A DNA stretch of 64,000 nucleotides, from assembly GCA_030652215.1 (NCBI GenBank), contig JAUSBC010000005.1, positions 88,677 to 152,676 of the forward strand. The letters are read 5' to 3'. Positions 49,088 through 59,225 of the stretch are shown piece after piece. A program made the position numbers and the translations under genes. How positions within the stretch are numbered: position 1 is the first letter of the stretch; each line of letters opens with the position of its first letter. Source of the stretch: Sideroxyarcus sp. Lineage in GTDB: Bacteria; Pseudomonadota; Gammaproteobacteria; Burkholderiales; Gallionellaceae. Under the pieces are notes generated by a model, which saw only the letters and a program-made list of their open reading frames with translations, made no database searches and was not told the origin of the DNA.

Positions 49088-49102
49088 GGCATCAACTCGT
49101 CT

Positions 49103-49711
49103 TCACTGGATGATGAACGAGGTGAACAGCACGTCCACCACGCCTTTGGTTTTGGGTTCGACAGCTTGCGGGACAACCGGAGCGGAAGCGGCTTCCACTG
49201 CAGAAGCGGGTTCGTGAGCGGCGGCATGAACCGGCGCACTGCCCAGGCCCAATACGGCGTCGACCTCGGCAATAATCTCCGCGATCAGTTGTTTCTTGCC
49301 TTCTACCGTCTGGAGTTCGGAAGGCAGCTTGCTGGAGAGCAGGAATAGCATCTTGCTGCGAATCTCCGGCATGGCGGTTTTGATTTTTTCCTCGAGTTCG
49401 GGCTGCAGTATTTTCAAAGAGATACCGGCTTGCAGATACTGGTCGCCTTCCTCGCGTTGCAGGTTGACCGTGAAGTTCTCGCCGAGCGGAATGTATTTCG
49501 CTTCGTGTGCGGGCTCGACCTTCTTTTCGGCGGCGTGTGCGTCCGCTGCGGCATCGCCCTTGGTGAAGAACCAGGCTGCCCCGCCGCCGACGGCCAGCAG
49601 CAATACGACAATGCCGATGATCAGCATCTTCTTGCTTTTGGGAGGCGCTGCGGCCGGTGCTTCTTCTTTGGCGGCCGGAGCAGCAGGTTTGGCAGGAGGT
49701 TTCGTCGCCAT
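49103..49711 (-). CDS. fliL: Flagellar basal-body protein FliL
   Basis: Inner-membrane protein of 202 aa that supports stator function. An Ala/Pro/Lys-rich cytoplasmic start precedes one transmembrane helix (~30-48, LIIGIVVLLLAVGGGAAWFF) and the periplasmic FliL domain (YIPLGENFTVNLQ). A C-terminal Ala/Pro stretch (~155-190) lengthens it a little over the usual ~170 aa. Confidence 0.95.
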   Translation of the reverse strand: MATKPPAKPAAPAAKEEAPAAAPPKSKKMLIIGIVVLLLAVGGGAAWFFTKGDAAADAHAAEKKVEPAHEAKYIPLGENFTVNLQREEGDQYLQAGISLKILQPELEEKIKTAMPEIRSKMLFLLSSKLPSELQTVEGKKQLIAEIIAEVDAVLGLGSAPVHAAAHEPASAVEAASAPVVPQAVEPKTKGVVDVLFTSFIIQ

Positions 49712-49802
49712 TTCTCAATTCCTTTTAGTTGGTTGGCATTATGGAGTTGTTCTATCGCCTGCCATCGGTGGAATAAGGCGGAAAACCGACCTTAATTCAG
49801 CG

Positions 49803-50990
49803 TCAGGCGAATGTGTCCACTATACCGTTATGGCGCGAGATTGGGGATACCCGCGGCGCACTATCGCTCGCCGGCGCGATGTCGCGGATGTCGTTGGCGG
49901 TCGCAGTGGATGCGCGCGGCGTGCCGGATTGGCCCTGATCGCGCGGCGTCTGGTCGCTGACCGTGGCATTGCCCAGCATGATGCCGTTGTCGGCCATCAT
50001 GTCGCGCAGCCTGGGCATCGCCTGCTCGATTGCCTCGCGTACCGCCGCATGCGGCGAGGTAAACAGCGCGGTGGCCTGATCGCCGCTGACTTTGATCACC
50101 ACATTCAGCGGGCCCAACTGCGGCGGATTGAGGTGCAATTCGGCCGTCTGTTCTTTTCCGGACGAGGCCAGCCAGGTGATCTTCTGGCTGAATTCGTCGG
50201 CCCATTTGCTCTGTGTGACAGGTGTGCTCACAGTCGCTTGCACGGCTTGAACGACTGGCGCGGCGATGCCGGCGGCGGAGTTCTGCAATGCCGCAAGCGC
50301 GGTGGCATTCGGTTGCGGCGCTGCGGCAGCAGCGGCGGAAACGGCTTCGCGTGCGGCGGCATTCGGCGTCAAGCCGGTGCGGCCGGTCGATTCGGCGAGG
50401 GCAGCGGCAAAGGCGGGGCCCTTGAGCGTAGCGGCCGGATCTGCACCGGTTTCTTCCTGCGGGGTCAATTCGGCCTGTATGCCGGGCGTGAGCTGGGTTT
50501 TCGATGCTGCGCCGGCGCGCCGGTCTAGCGCTGCACTGGTGTCGATGGCAGGGCCGCCGGACTTGGCGTTTGTGGCCGCCGCTGCGGCAGCTGCGGCCGG
50601 GTTCATGCCTTGCGGCAGCAGCGCGGCCAGTATTTCGGCGGGCAATGCGGGCGCGCTGTCCGCTGGAACGACATTTGCATCGGCAGCGGTGGCGACTTCC
50701 TGTTTGCCGAAGTCGGCATTCGCGCCAAGCAGGGCAAGTGCGTCGTCGGCCGCGTTGCAGTCGATCTTGACGGGTTTGCAGTCCTCCTTCTCGGCTTTGC
50801 GTTCCGCCCTCTCGGTCTTGCAGTCGGCTTTCTCGGCCTTGCAGTCCGTTTTGCCCTCCTTGGCGTTCTGACGTGCCAGTACCTCGCCGAAAGGCTGGGC
50901 ACTCTGCGCGGCGCCGTTGTCGGCGCTATTCGTTGCCGGTTTGGAAACTGCAGCCTGCGGCATGCTGCTCATGATGGGAAGGTTGCTCAT
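49803..50990 (-). CDS. fliK: Hook-length control protein FliK
   Basis: Protein of 395 aa that measures the hook and switches FlhB specificity. The C-terminal domain (~275-360) is conserved, with TAELHLNPPQLGPLNVVIKVSG split here as LHLNPPQLGPLNV. The N-terminus is odd: residues ~38-80 repeat short Lys/Glu/Asp-Cys-Lys words (DCKAEKA, DCKTERA, DCKPVKI), giving several cysteines in a normally Cys-poor export substrate. The middle is Ala-rich and low-complexity. Confidence 0.93.
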   Translation of the reverse strand: MSNLPIMSSMPQAAVSKPATNSADNGAAQSAQPFGEVLARQNAKEGKTDCKAEKADCKTERAERKAEKEDCKPVKIDCNAADDALALLGANADFGKQEVATAADANVVPADSAPALPAEILAALLPQGMNPAAAAAAAATNAKSGGPAIDTSAALDRRAGAASKTQLTPGIQAELTPQEETGADPAATLKGPAFAAALAESTGRTGLTPNAAAREAVSAAAAAAPQPNATALAALQNSAAGIAAPVVQAVQATVSTPVTQSKWADEFSQKITWLASSGKEQTAELHLNPPQLGPLNVVIKVSGDQATALFTSPHAAVREAIEQAMPRLRDMMADNGIMLGNATVSDQTPRDQGQSGTPRASTATANDIRDIAPASDSAPRVSPISRHNGIVDTFA

Positions 50991-51007
50991 GTCGTTCGCT
51001 CCTGTGA

Positions 51008-51469
51008 TTACTTCTCGCCGTCTTTTTCGGCCATGCGATAGGCGCTTATGCGCCCGCTGTGCTCATCCTGAATACGCTGTTCGCTCTTTGCTTCCAGTTT
51101 CTTTTCCGCCTCGACGTGACGCTGCGCCAGCGTGTCGAAGGATTTCATCTTGCGCGTCGTATCCATCAGCTCGGTGCGCCCGCTTTGTACACCGGCTTTG
51201 GTTTTTTCAATCACCGCGGTCTGTTGCCGGATGGCCTGGTCCAGGCGCCCGATGAAATCCTGGAAGTTCTTCATGTCGACCGGCGTCATGCCCTGCTTGG
51301 CTTCTTCCTGGAACTTCAACTGATAGTCCTTGCGGTACTGCTGCAGCGCGTCCAGCTTCTGCTGCGCGGTCTGGTGCTGCTGATTGAGCTGGCCGAGTTT
51401 CTTCGTGGCGGCATCGTTCTTCTGTTGCGCCAGGTGAACTAGGGGTTGCAGTGAAAACGGTTTGATCAT
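51008..51469 (-). CDS. fliJ: Flagellar export chaperone-like FliJ
   Basis: Coiled-coil protein of 153 aa. The sequence is almost all helix with Gln/Lys/Glu heptads and the FliJ-type MIKPFSLQPLVHLAQQKND start. FliJ is the stalk that couples the FliI ATPase to FlhA. It begins 10 nt after fliI. Confidence 0.95.
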   Translation of the reverse strand: MIKPFSLQPLVHLAQQKNDAATKKLGQLNQQHQTAQQKLDALQQYRKDYQLKFQEEAKQGMTPVDMKNFQDFIGRLDQAIRQQTAVIEKTKAGVQSGRTELMDTTRKMKSFDTLAQRHVEAEKKLEAKSEQRIQDEHSGRISAYRMAEKDGEK

Positions 51470-51479
51470 GAATCAGCTT

Positions 51480-52877
51480 TCATACGGAAGGAAACAGCCC
51501 GGAGAATTTCTCCATGCTGGAAATATAGGGTTCGGATTCGTACATGCCCTGCTTGAGGAAATGTTCCATGTGCGGATAGAGCACGATGGCCTCGTCCAGC
51601 AGGGGGTCGCTGCCTTTGACGTAAGCACCGACGCTGATCAGGTCGTGATTGCGCTGATAGTGCGCATACAGATGCTTGAAGCGCTGCACCTGCTGGAAAT
51701 GCTGCGGGCTGACCAGATGATTCATGGCGCGGCTGATGGAGGCCTCGATGTCGATGGCCGGATAATGTCCCGCTTCGGCCAGACGGCGCGACAGCACGAT
51801 GTGCCCGTCGAGGATGGCGCGCGCGCTGTCGGCGATGGGGTCCTGCTGGTCGTCGCCCTCGGTCAGCACGGTGTAAAACGCGGTGATGGAACCGCCGCCT
51901 TCCGCGCCGTTGCCCGCGCGTTCCACCAGTTGCGGAAGTTTGGCGAACACGGAGGGCGGATAGCCCTTGGTCGCGGGCGGCTCGCCGATGGCCAGCGCGA
52001 TCTCGCGCTGCGCCATCGCGTAGCGGGTGAGCGAGTCCATGATGAGCAGCACGTTCTTGCCCTGGTCGCGGAAATATTCGGCGATGGTGGTGGCGTAGGC
52101 TGCACCTTGCAGGCGCATCAGCGGGCTGGTGTCGGCGGGGGCGGCAACCACCACCGAGCGTGCCAGTCCGTCCTTGCCCAGAATGTCGGTAATGAATTCC
52201 TTGACCTCGCGGCCGCGTTCGCCGATCAGGCCGACCACGATCACGTCGGCGCTGGTGTAGCGCGCCATCATGCCCAGCAGCACGCTCTTGCCGACGCCGG
52301 AGCCGGAAAACAGGCCCATGCGCTGGCCGCGGCCGACGGTGAGCAGGCTATTAATTGCGCGCACGCCGACATCCAGTTCGTCTTTGATGGCTGCGCGTTC
52401 CAGCGGGTTGATGGGGCGGCTTTGCAGCGGCGCACTCTTGCCTTCGATCAGCGGGCCGAACTGGTCCAGCGGACGGCCCGCACCGTCCAGCACGCGTCCC
52501 AGCAGATGTTCGCCGACCGGCAGATGCCGCGCCAGGTCGGCAGTGCGGCGGCGCGGTTGCTGGCGTTGGCCGATGGTGACCGGTGCGCGCAGGGGCTCGG
52601 ACGGCGTCACGCGCGCGCCGGGCACCAGTCCCTGCACGTCGTTCTCCGGCATCAGGAACAGGCGGTCGCCAGCGAAGCCGACCACTTCCGCCTCGATGCG
52701 GTTGTTCGGCAGTTCGATCCAGCAGGTGCTGCCCACCGCCATGCGCAGGCCGACCGCTTCCATCACCAGTCCTGTGACTTTGGTCAGATGCCCGCTCACC
52801 AGCAAGGGCGTGCTCTGCGCGACGACGTCGCGGTTCAGATGCAGCAGGTCTTGCCAGCGCTGTTGGTGGATGTTCAT
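51480..52877 (-). CDS. fliI: Flagellar export ATPase FliI
   Basis: ATPase of 465 aa, homologous to F1-beta. The Walker A motif is GSGVGKS near 180-186, with the conserved [29 protein letters not shown] region downstream (given in parts). It energises entry of substrates into the export gate. 10 nt separate it from both neighbours. Confidence 0.98.
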   Translation of the reverse strand: MNIHQQRWQDLLHLNRDVVAQSTPLLVSGHLTKVTGLVMEAVGLRMAVGSTCWIELPNNRIEAEVVGFAGDRLFLMPENDVQGLVPGARVTPSEPLRAPVTIGQRQQPRRRTADLARHLPVGEHLLGRVLDGAGRPLDQFGPLIEGKSAPLQSRPINPLERAAIKDELDVGVRAINSLLTVGRGQRMGLFSGSGVGKSVLLGMMARYTSADVIVVGLIGERGREVKEFITDILGKDGLARSVVVAAPADTSPLMRLQGAAYATTIAEYFRDQGKNVLLIMDSLTRYAMAQREIALAIGEPPATKGYPPSVFAKLPQLVERAGNGAEGGGSITAFYTVLTEGDDQQDPIADSARAILDGHIVLSRRLAEAGHYPAIDIEASISRAMNHLVSPQHFQQVQRFKHLYAHYQRNHDLISVGAYVKGSDPLLDEAIVLYPHMEHFLKQGMYESEPYISSMEKFSGLFPSV

Positions 52878-52887
52878 TTGAAAAATT

Positions 52888-53511
52888 TTATTCCTGTATC
52901 AGCCATGTCGTGTCCTGCCCCAAAGCGGCGACCACGCGTTTCCAGCGGGTCTCCAGCGATGCGTCGATCTGGCTGTTGGCGGTCTCGATGCGCGCTCCGC
53001 CGCGCTCGACGCGCGCGTCTTCGAAGATCTTCCAGCCCGAATGCGACAGTTGTTCGCCCATGCGCTCGCGCACCAGCGCGGCATCGTCCGGGTTTAATAC
53101 CAGATGCGCGCCCTGATTGACGTGCGGCAGCGTACCGATGGCTTCGCGCACCACGCCCAGCAACAGTTCCGGATTCACCTTGAGTGCCTGGTGCAGCATC
53201 TGGCGCGCGATATCCAGCGACAAATCGAGCAGTTCGCGCGCGACCTGCTCGTCCATCTGTTGCTCGAAGGCGGAGATCAGTTCGGCCAGACGCTGATTTT
53301 CCTGCAGCGCTCTTTGCACGCCTTCGGCATGCCCGGCCCGGAAACCCTCGTCGCGTGCCTGGCGTTGTATACCCTCTAGTTGTGCGGCCGTGGGCAGCGC
53401 AACGCCGCCCGCGCGGAAAACCGTGTCTGCGGCGAAATTGGGCGCCTCCCAGCGTTGCCAGGCAGTGAGCTTTTCCGGCGCCAGTTCCGGCGCTGTGTCG
53501 AGGTCAGACAT
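52888..53511 (-). CDS. fliH: Flagellar export regulator FliH
   Basis: Protein of 207 aa that binds and restrains FliI. It shows the FliH pattern: Gly/Ala-rich GXXXG-like coiled coil ([21 protein letters not shown]) followed by a C-terminal domain ([28 protein letters not shown]). It overlaps fliG by 8 nt. Confidence 0.94.
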   Translation of the reverse strand: MSDLDTAPELAPEKLTAWQRWEAPNFAADTVFRAGGVALPTAAQLEGIQRQARDEGFRAGHAEGVQRALQENQRLAELISAFEQQMDEQVARELLDLSLDIARQMLHQALKVNPELLLGVVREAIGTLPHVNQGAHLVLNPDDAALVRERMGEQLSHSGWKIFEDARVERGGARIETANSQIDASLETRWKRVVAALGQDTTWLIQE

Positions 53512-54493
53512 ACGCTTCCTCGCCCTTGCCGCCGATTACCACCTGACCTTCGTCGGCCAGACGGCGCACGATCTTGAGAATTTCCTTCTGTTCGGATTCC
53601 ACTTCGCTGAGCTTGACCGGTCCCTTGGCTTCCAGGTCCTCGCGCAGCATTTCTGCAGCGCGCTGCGACATGTTCTTGAATATTTTTTCGCGCAGTTCCT
53701 CGCTGGCGCCCTTGAGCGCGACGATGAGCGATTCGGACTGCACTTCGCGCAGGATGAGTTGGATGCCCCGGTCTTCCACTTCCAGCAGATCCTCGAACAC
53801 GAACATCTCGTCCATCATCTTCTGCGCGAGCTCCGCATCGTGGCCGCGCACCGATTCCAGCACGGCTTCCTGGTTGCCCATGTAGTTGAGAATCTCGGCG
53901 GCGGTCTTGATGCCGCCGCGTATGCTCTTTTTGCCCACGGCGTTGCCGGCGAGCAGTTTGACCAGCACGTCGTTCAGTTCCTGCAGCGCGGTGGGCTGCA
54001 CGCTGTCCAGCGTGGCAATGCGCAGCATCACGTCGTTGCGCAGGCGCTCGGGCAACAGCGCCATGACGGTGGCCGCCTGGTCCGGCTCCAGATGCACCAT
54101 GATGGTGGCGATGATCTGCGGGTGTTCGTTGGCGATCAGGTCGGCGACGGAGGCCGGGTCCATCCACTTCAGGCTTTCGAGGCCGCTGGTGTCGCTGTTG
54201 TGCAGGATGCGGTCGATCAGGCCGGAGGCTTTGTCGTCGCCCAGCGCCTTGGTCAGCATGTCGCGTATGTATTCGCCGGAATCCATGCCGATGGTGGTCT
54301 TTTCGGCGGCGACCTGGTGGAATTCGTCGAACACGTTGGTGATTTCTTCGCGGCTAAGATTTTTCAGCGCGACCATGGCGGAGCTGATCTTCTGCACCTC
54401 CTTGGGTTCCAGATACTTCATCACTTCGGCGGCCTCGTTGGCGCCCAGCGTCATGAGCAGGATGGCGCTCTTGTTGATGCCGGCATCACTCAT
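53504..54493 (-). CDS. fliG: Flagellar switch protein FliG
   Basis: Rotor protein of 329 aa that meets MotA and sets torque direction. The conserved EHPQ motif is present (NEHPQIIATIMVHL), as are the charged C-terminal helix region (FVFEDLLEVEDRGIQLILREV) and GGIKTAAEILNYM. It overlaps fliF by 8 nt and fliH by 8 nt. Confidence 0.98.
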   Translation of the reverse strand: MSDAGINKSAILLMTLGANEAAEVMKYLEPKEVQKISSAMVALKNLSREEITNVFDEFHQVAAEKTTIGMDSGEYIRDMLTKALGDDKASGLIDRILHNSDTSGLESLKWMDPASVADLIANEHPQIIATIMVHLEPDQAATVMALLPERLRNDVMLRIATLDSVQPTALQELNDVLVKLLAGNAVGKKSIRGGIKTAAEILNYMGNQEAVLESVRGHDAELAQKMMDEMFVFEDLLEVEDRGIQLILREVQSESLIVALKGASEELREKIFKNMSQRAAEMLREDLEAKGPVKLSEVESEQKEILKIVRRLADEGQVVIGGKGEEAYV

Positions 54494-56129
54494 CTTTGTT
54501 CACCCATTGTTTGACCACCGTGGCGACGATCTTGGGGTCGTCCTTCGCCAATTGCTTGGCGAGTTGCAGGTTGTCGTCGTAGGAATTGGTCGCCTGCTGT
54601 GCGGCATATTGCCCTGCTGCATTGCCGCCATGGTGGGCAACCTGGCTGTATTGTGCCGCCAGCGCCTCTTCCTGTGCCGCGCTTTGCGCAACGACGGTCC
54701 TGAAGGCGGGACGGATAACGCCCAGAAGCAGGAAGCCGATGCCGCCGGGAATCAGCAGATATTTCAGCACGTCTTTTGCCAGCGCGATGTTGTCGGGCTG
54801 CTTCCACATTGGTATTTCCGCAACCGCTTCTTGCGGGGCATCGCTGTTGAATGCGCTGTTGAGCAGGTTCAGGCTGTCGCCGCGCTTGGCATCGAAACCG
54901 ATGGTTTCTTTGACCAGGGCAGTGAGCTGCGCGATTTCCGCTTCGGTATAGGGGCGCGATGTGACCTTGCCGTCCTTGTCGGTGCGGCTGGGATTGTTCA
55001 CCACCACGGCAACGGAGAGGCGCTTGATGGCACCCGCCGGCAGCTTGGTGTGCTGGATGGTGCGGTCCACTTCATAGTTGGTGGTCAATTCCTTGTGCGC
55101 GTTGCTGGCGGTGGCGCCCAAGCCTGCGGCAGCGCCGGCCGGCGAGGTGATGGGTGCCGTGGCGGGAACCGGCGGCTGGTTGGACAGCGCCCCGGGCACG
55201 CCGCCCGCGCCGCCCGTGCCGTTCAGCGTTTCCTGCGTTTGCAGGCTGCGCACGCTGGCCTGATTGGGCGCCTGGTTGGGGCGGTAGGTTTCCGCAGTCT
55301 GCTCGCTTTGCGCAAAATCCAGGCTGGCGGTGACTTGTGCGCGCACATTCTGCATGCCGGTGAGCGGCATCAGAATATCCTCGATGCGCTTGACGTAGTC
55401 CATTTCGATCTGGCGCACGTACTTGATTTGCGTGGCATCCATTAGCAGTTCGGAGGCGTTGTCGCGTGCCGAGCTCAACAGCGTGCCGCTCTGGTCCACC
55501 ACGGTGACGGCCTGCGAGGGCATGTTGGACACGCTGCTGGAGATCAGGTGCACGATCGCGCTGACCTGGGTTGCATCCAGCGTACGTCCTGCATGCAACG
55601 ACAAGACCACCGAAGCGCCGGGTTTTTGTTGCTCTCTGGCGAACACCGTCGGTTTCGGGATGGCCAGGTGCACGCGGGCAGAGGCAACGGGAGCCATGGT
55701 TTCCACCGAGCGCGCCAATTCACCCTCCAGTGCACGTTGGTAATTCACCTGTTCGAGGAACTGGCTGGTGCCGAATTTCTGGTTTTCCATCAATTCGAAG
55801 CCGACTGTGCCGCCTTTGGGCAGGCCTTTGGCGGCCATCTGCAGGCGCAATTCGTGCACCTTGTCGGCGGGTACCATGAGCGTGCCGCCCTCGGAGAACT
55901 TGTAGGGGATGTTCTGTTGCTGCAGGGATTCGATGACCGAGCCGCCATCGCGCTCGGTCAGGTTGGCGTAGAGCACACGGTAATCCGGCGTGCTTCCCCA
56001 CAGGAATAACCCTGCCAGCAACGCAACCGTGGAAGCTACGGCGATGATCAGGGCGAGTTTTTGTTGGGTGGGCATGCCGAAGAGCAGCCGCGCCATTGAA
56101 ACGTTCGTATTGGTGTCCGTATCAGCCAT
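54486..56129 (-). CDS. fliF: MS-ring protein FliF
   Basis: Basal-body MS-ring protein of 547 aa. Two transmembrane helices (~25-47 and ~440-462) bracket the periplasmic ring-forming domains (YRVLYANLTERDGGSVIESLQQ; ARVHLAIPKPTVF). The short C-terminal tail binds FliG. First gene of the minus-strand fliF-R operon, divergent from fliE across 165 bp. Confidence 0.98.
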   Translation of the reverse strand: MADTDTNTNVSMARLLFGMPTQQKLALIIAVASTVALLAGLFLWGSTPDYRVLYANLTERDGGSVIESLQQQNIPYKFSEGGTLMVPADKVHELRLQMAAKGLPKGGTVGFELMENQKFGTSQFLEQVNYQRALEGELARSVETMAPVASARVHLAIPKPTVFAREQQKPGASVVLSLHAGRTLDATQVSAIVHLISSSVSNMPSQAVTVVDQSGTLLSSARDNASELLMDATQIKYVRQIEMDYVKRIEDILMPLTGMQNVRAQVTASLDFAQSEQTAETYRPNQAPNQASVRSLQTQETLNGTGGAGGVPGALSNQPPVPATAPITSPAGAAAGLGATASNAHKELTTNYEVDRTIQHTKLPAGAIKRLSVAVVVNNPSRTDKDGKVTSRPYTEAEIAQLTALVKETIGFDAKRGDSLNLLNSAFNSDAPQEAVAEIPMWKQPDNIALAKDVLKYLLIPGGIGFLLLGVIRPAFRTVVAQSAAQEEALAAQYSQVAHHGGNAAGQYAAQQATNSYDDNLQLAKQLAKDDPKIVATVVKQWVNKDE

Positions 56130-56207
56130 GCTTGTCTACCCGATGAAAACAAGGGTCACTCCCTCATGCTGGGCATTATCTGCTTGCACGACAACTTCAG
56201 TATGCCG

Positions 56208-56233
56208 AAAAGCGGGAGAAATCGGGCGCTTTT
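56208..56233. other. Hairpin in the fliF-fliE divergent gap
   Basis: AAAAGCG (56208-56214) pairs with CGCTTTT (56227-56233) across a 12-nt loop. It lies where promoters for both directions should be; a regulator site or an attenuator are both possible. No sigma-28 or sigma-54 element with correct spacing was found in the 165 bp. Confidence 0.35.
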
Positions 56234-56294
56234 CCCCTGCTAGACGCTCGCGCGAGGCGGGTAGAGTGCCCGTCATGAAACACGGAGGCAAATC

Positions 56295-56621
56295 ATGAGC
56301 ATGAACGTAAGCAATGTGGACAGCCTGTTAAGCCAGATGCGAGCGGCGATGGCTGCCGCCCAAGGTCAACCGGTCCAAACCCCTGCCGCGACGGGCGGGG
56401 TGGATTTCGCCAATGTGCTGAAATCCTCGCTGGACGGCGTCAACCAGGCGCAGCGCCAGGCGGAAAGCCTGCAAGAGGCCTTTGTGCTGGGCGACGACAA
56501 GGTGAGCCTGAGTGATACCATGATCGCCATGCAAAAGGCCAATATCTCGTTCCAGACGGCCGTGCAGGTGCGCAACAAGGTGGTGGCGGCGTATAACGAC
56601 ATCATGAATATGCAGGTGTGA
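56295..56621 (+). CDS. fliE: Flagellar rod-MS ring adapter FliE
   Basis: Protein of 108 aa that joins the MS ring to the rod. The FliE core is clear (FANVLKSSLDGVNQAQRQAESL and SLSDTMIAMQKANISFQTAVQVRNKVVAAYNDIMNM, given as parts). GGAGGC precedes its ATG. It heads a plus-strand run of glycosylation genes. Confidence 0.97.
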   Translation: MSMNVSNVDSLLSQMRAAMAAAQGQPVQTPAATGGVDFANVLKSSLDGVNQAQRQAESLQEAFVLGDDKVSLSDTMIAMQKANISFQTAVQVRNKVVAAYNDIMNMQV

Positions 56622-56687
56622 TCATGTCCGGGATATCGCCTCAATCCGGCGGTTGAAGGACTGAGTTCGCCTGACAGCGGAGGGTAA

Positions 56688-59225
56688 ATGGACAAAGATG
56701 CACGCTTATCAGAAGCCGCACTGCAAACGATAGAGCAGGCCCTCCAGCATGCGCTCGGGCGACATAAGGACGGCAAGCTGCAAGAAGCTGAGAAGCTGTA
56801 TCAGGTGATTTTGCAGATCGATCCGAATCATCCAAAAGCAAACCACAACATGGGGGCATTGTTGTTGCAGACGCAGCAGACTGCGGCCAGTTTGCCGTAT
56901 TTTACTGCGGCGCTGGATGCCGATCCCGCACATGGTCAATACTGGCTCAGCTACATCGATGCATTATTTCAGGACGGGCAACTGGAGACTGCGCGGCAGA
57001 TATTGGCTCTTGCCCAGCAGCAAGGTCTGCAGGGCGAGGATGTGGATGAGTTGGTTCTATGCTTGCATGGCGCAGATCAAATTCCACAGGAGATTTCCAG
57101 TGAAGACCCGCATGAACGCAGTAATTCGGCGCCTGTTGAGTCAGCAATACAGCAAGGCAATTCAAATCCCGCCAAGCATAATTCAGACACCTTCAGGAAG
57201 GGGCCCGCTCAGCGAGAAGTCGATTCGCTACTGGATTTGGTAAACAAGGGGAAAGTTGCCGAAGCGGTAGATATTTCGCGGACGATGACCGTTCGCTACC
57301 CGCAATACGGGCTGGGCTGGAAGGTACTCGGGGTATTGCTCGGCCTGAAGGGGCGGAATCCGGATGCCTTGGTGCCAATGCAAAAAGCCGCAGAACTGCT
57401 GCCAAATGATGCCGAGGCGCACAATAACCTGGGAATCACGTTGCAGGATTTTGGGAGGTATGACGAAGCCATCGCCAGTTACCAGCGTGCTTTGGCAATC
57501 AATCCCGACTATGCCGAAGCGCATAATGGATTGGGTCATGCGTTTCAACTGAAGGGAATGATCAGCAAGGCCGAGAGCAGTTTTCGGCGGGCGCTGAAGA
57601 TCAAACCAAATTTTCCCGATGCGCTCAACAAGCTCGGCACTGTTGTGAAAATTCAGGGCCGATTGGACGATGCCAGAGAGTGCTTTCGTCATGCACTAGA
57701 GATACAGCCGGACAATGCCGAGGCACATAACAATCTGGGCAGCGTACTAATCCTGTTGGGTCGTCTGGATGAAGCTGAAGCGTGCTTCAGACGGGCGATT
57801 CAGATAAAGCCGGATCTTGCGGCGGCACAAAGCAATTTGGGCGGCGTCATGTATGAACTGGGTCTTCTGGAAGAGGCGGAGATTCTTTACAGGAAGGCGC
57901 TGCAGATCGAGCCCGACAATGGTGGAGTACACAGCAATCTTCTATTTTGTCTTTCTCAAGATCCAGCCATGGATGCTCAGGCTCTGTTTCTAGCGCATTG
58001 CCGATTTGGAGAGCATTTCGAAAGCGGCTTCAGGGATGCGAATCGGGAATATTCAAATGTGCGAAACCCCGAAAGAACCCTTCAAATTGGCGTCGTTTCC
58101 GGCGATTTGCGCGACCATGCAGTGGCATACGTCTTCGAGCCGGTGTTGGAATGTCTGTCCGGCTATGCACAATTCTCGCTGCACGCCTACTCCAACCATA
58201 ATATGGATGACAGTATCACCGCGCGGATGCGGGGGAATTTTGCCCACTGGAATTCGATCGCCGGAATGCCGGATGAAGTGCTGGCGGAAAAAATCCGCGC
58301 CGATGGTATCGACATCCTGATCGATCTTTCAAACCACACATCCAGGAACAGGTTGCTGACTTTCGCCAGGAAACCCGCGCCGGTACAGATTACCTGGATC
58401 GGCTATCCGGGAACGACCGGTTTGAAGAACATGGATTACTATTTGTCAGACCGGTTTTTCCTGCCCAGCGGCCTGATGGACGACCAGTTCACCGAAAAGA
58501 TAGTGCGTTTACCCGCGAGCGCCCCGTTCTTGCCGAGCAAGGATGCCCCCCCCGTAAAAAGTCTGCCTGCGCTGAGCAACGGATACGTAACTTTTGGCAG
58601 CTTTAACCGTGTGAGCAAACTCAATCCGACTGTCATTGCCCTCTGGTCGAAACTATTGCGAGCACTGCCCGACTCGCGGATGCTGCTTGGCGGGATGCCG
58701 GAAGTCGGCGGTTGCGAAACGCTGATCGAATGGTTTGCGCAGGAAGGCATCGCACGGGAGCGGCTGGATTTCCATAAGCGCAGTGGCATGGAGCGATATC
58801 TGGATTTGCATCATCAGGTAGACATCTGCCTGGACACCTTTCCGTACAGCGGCGGCACGACCACCCTGCATGCCCTGTGGATGGGGGTGCCTACACTCAC
58901 GCTTGCCGGCGCCACGGCAGCGAGCCGAACCGGAGTCACGTTACTGTGCCATGCAGGACTGGATGCGTTCATCGCTCATGATGCCGCAGATTTTGTGCTG
59001 AAGGGGTTGCACTGGGGCGGCGACTTGCAAGGGCTGGCTGCCGTCAGGGCTACAGTACGGCAGCATTTTGCGCATTCGGCGATGGGGCAACCGCAAGTGG
59101 TGGGGGCAAGTGTGGCACTGGCGTTGCGTATCATGTGGAAACGCTGGTGTGCGGGCATGCCGTCTGAATCTTTTGAAGTGACGCAGCCGGAACTATCCAT
59201 TGAGGCAAAGGGGGCAGACAAATGA
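56688..59225 (+). CDS. TPR-GT41 (OGT/SPINDLY-type) O-glycosyltransferase
   Basis: Protein of 845 aa. Tetratricopeptide repeats occupy ~5-125 and ~200-430 (AEAHNNLGITLQDFGRYDEAI pattern), split by a low-complexity Ser/Asn linker. The C-terminal part (~465-820) is a GT41 fold: GVVSGDLRDHAVAYVFEP with the OGT-like His, GYPGTTG, TFGSFNRVSKLNP with the nucleotide-binding Lys, DTFPYSGGTTT and WMGVPTLTL. GT41 enzymes add a sugar to Ser/Thr. Next to fliE, flagellin is the likely acceptor (inference). Its stop overlaps the next start by 4 nt. Confidence 0.88.
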   Translation: MDKDARLSEAALQTIEQALQHALGRHKDGKLQEAEKLYQVILQIDPNHPKANHNMGALLLQTQQTAASLPYFTAALDADPAHGQYWLSYIDALFQDGQLETARQILALAQQQGLQGEDVDELVLCLHGADQIPQEISSEDPHERSNSAPVESAIQQGNSNPAKHNSDTFRKGPAQREVDSLLDLVNKGKVAEAVDISRTMTVRYPQYGLGWKVLGVLLGLKGRNPDALVPMQKAAELLPNDAEAHNNLGITLQDFGRYDEAIASYQRALAINPDYAEAHNGLGHAFQLKGMISKAESSFRRALKIKPNFPDALNKLGTVVKIQGRLDDARECFRHALEIQPDNAEAHNNLGSVLILLGRLDEAEACFRRAIQIKPDLAAAQSNLGGVMYELGLLEEAEILYRKALQIEPDNGGVHSNLLFCLSQDPAMDAQALFLAHCRFGEHFESGFRDANREYSNVRNPERTLQIGVVSGDLRDHAVAYVFEPVLECLSGYAQFSLHAYSNHNMDDSITARMRGNFAHWNSIAGMPDEVLAEKIRADGIDILIDLSNHTSRNRLLTFARKPAPVQITWIGYPGTTGLKNMDYYLSDRFFLPSGLMDDQFTEKIVRLPASAPFLPSKDAPPVKSLPALSNGYVTFGSFNRVSKLNPTVIALWSKLLRALPDSRMLLGGMPEVGGCETLIEWFAQEGIARERLDFHKRSGMERYLDLHHQVDICLDTFPYSGGTTTLHALWMGVPTLTLAGATAASRTGVTLLCHAGLDAFIAHDAADFVLKGLHWGGDLQGLAAVRATVRQHFAHSAMGQPQVVGASVALALRIMWKRWCAGMPSESFEVTQPELSIEAKGADK

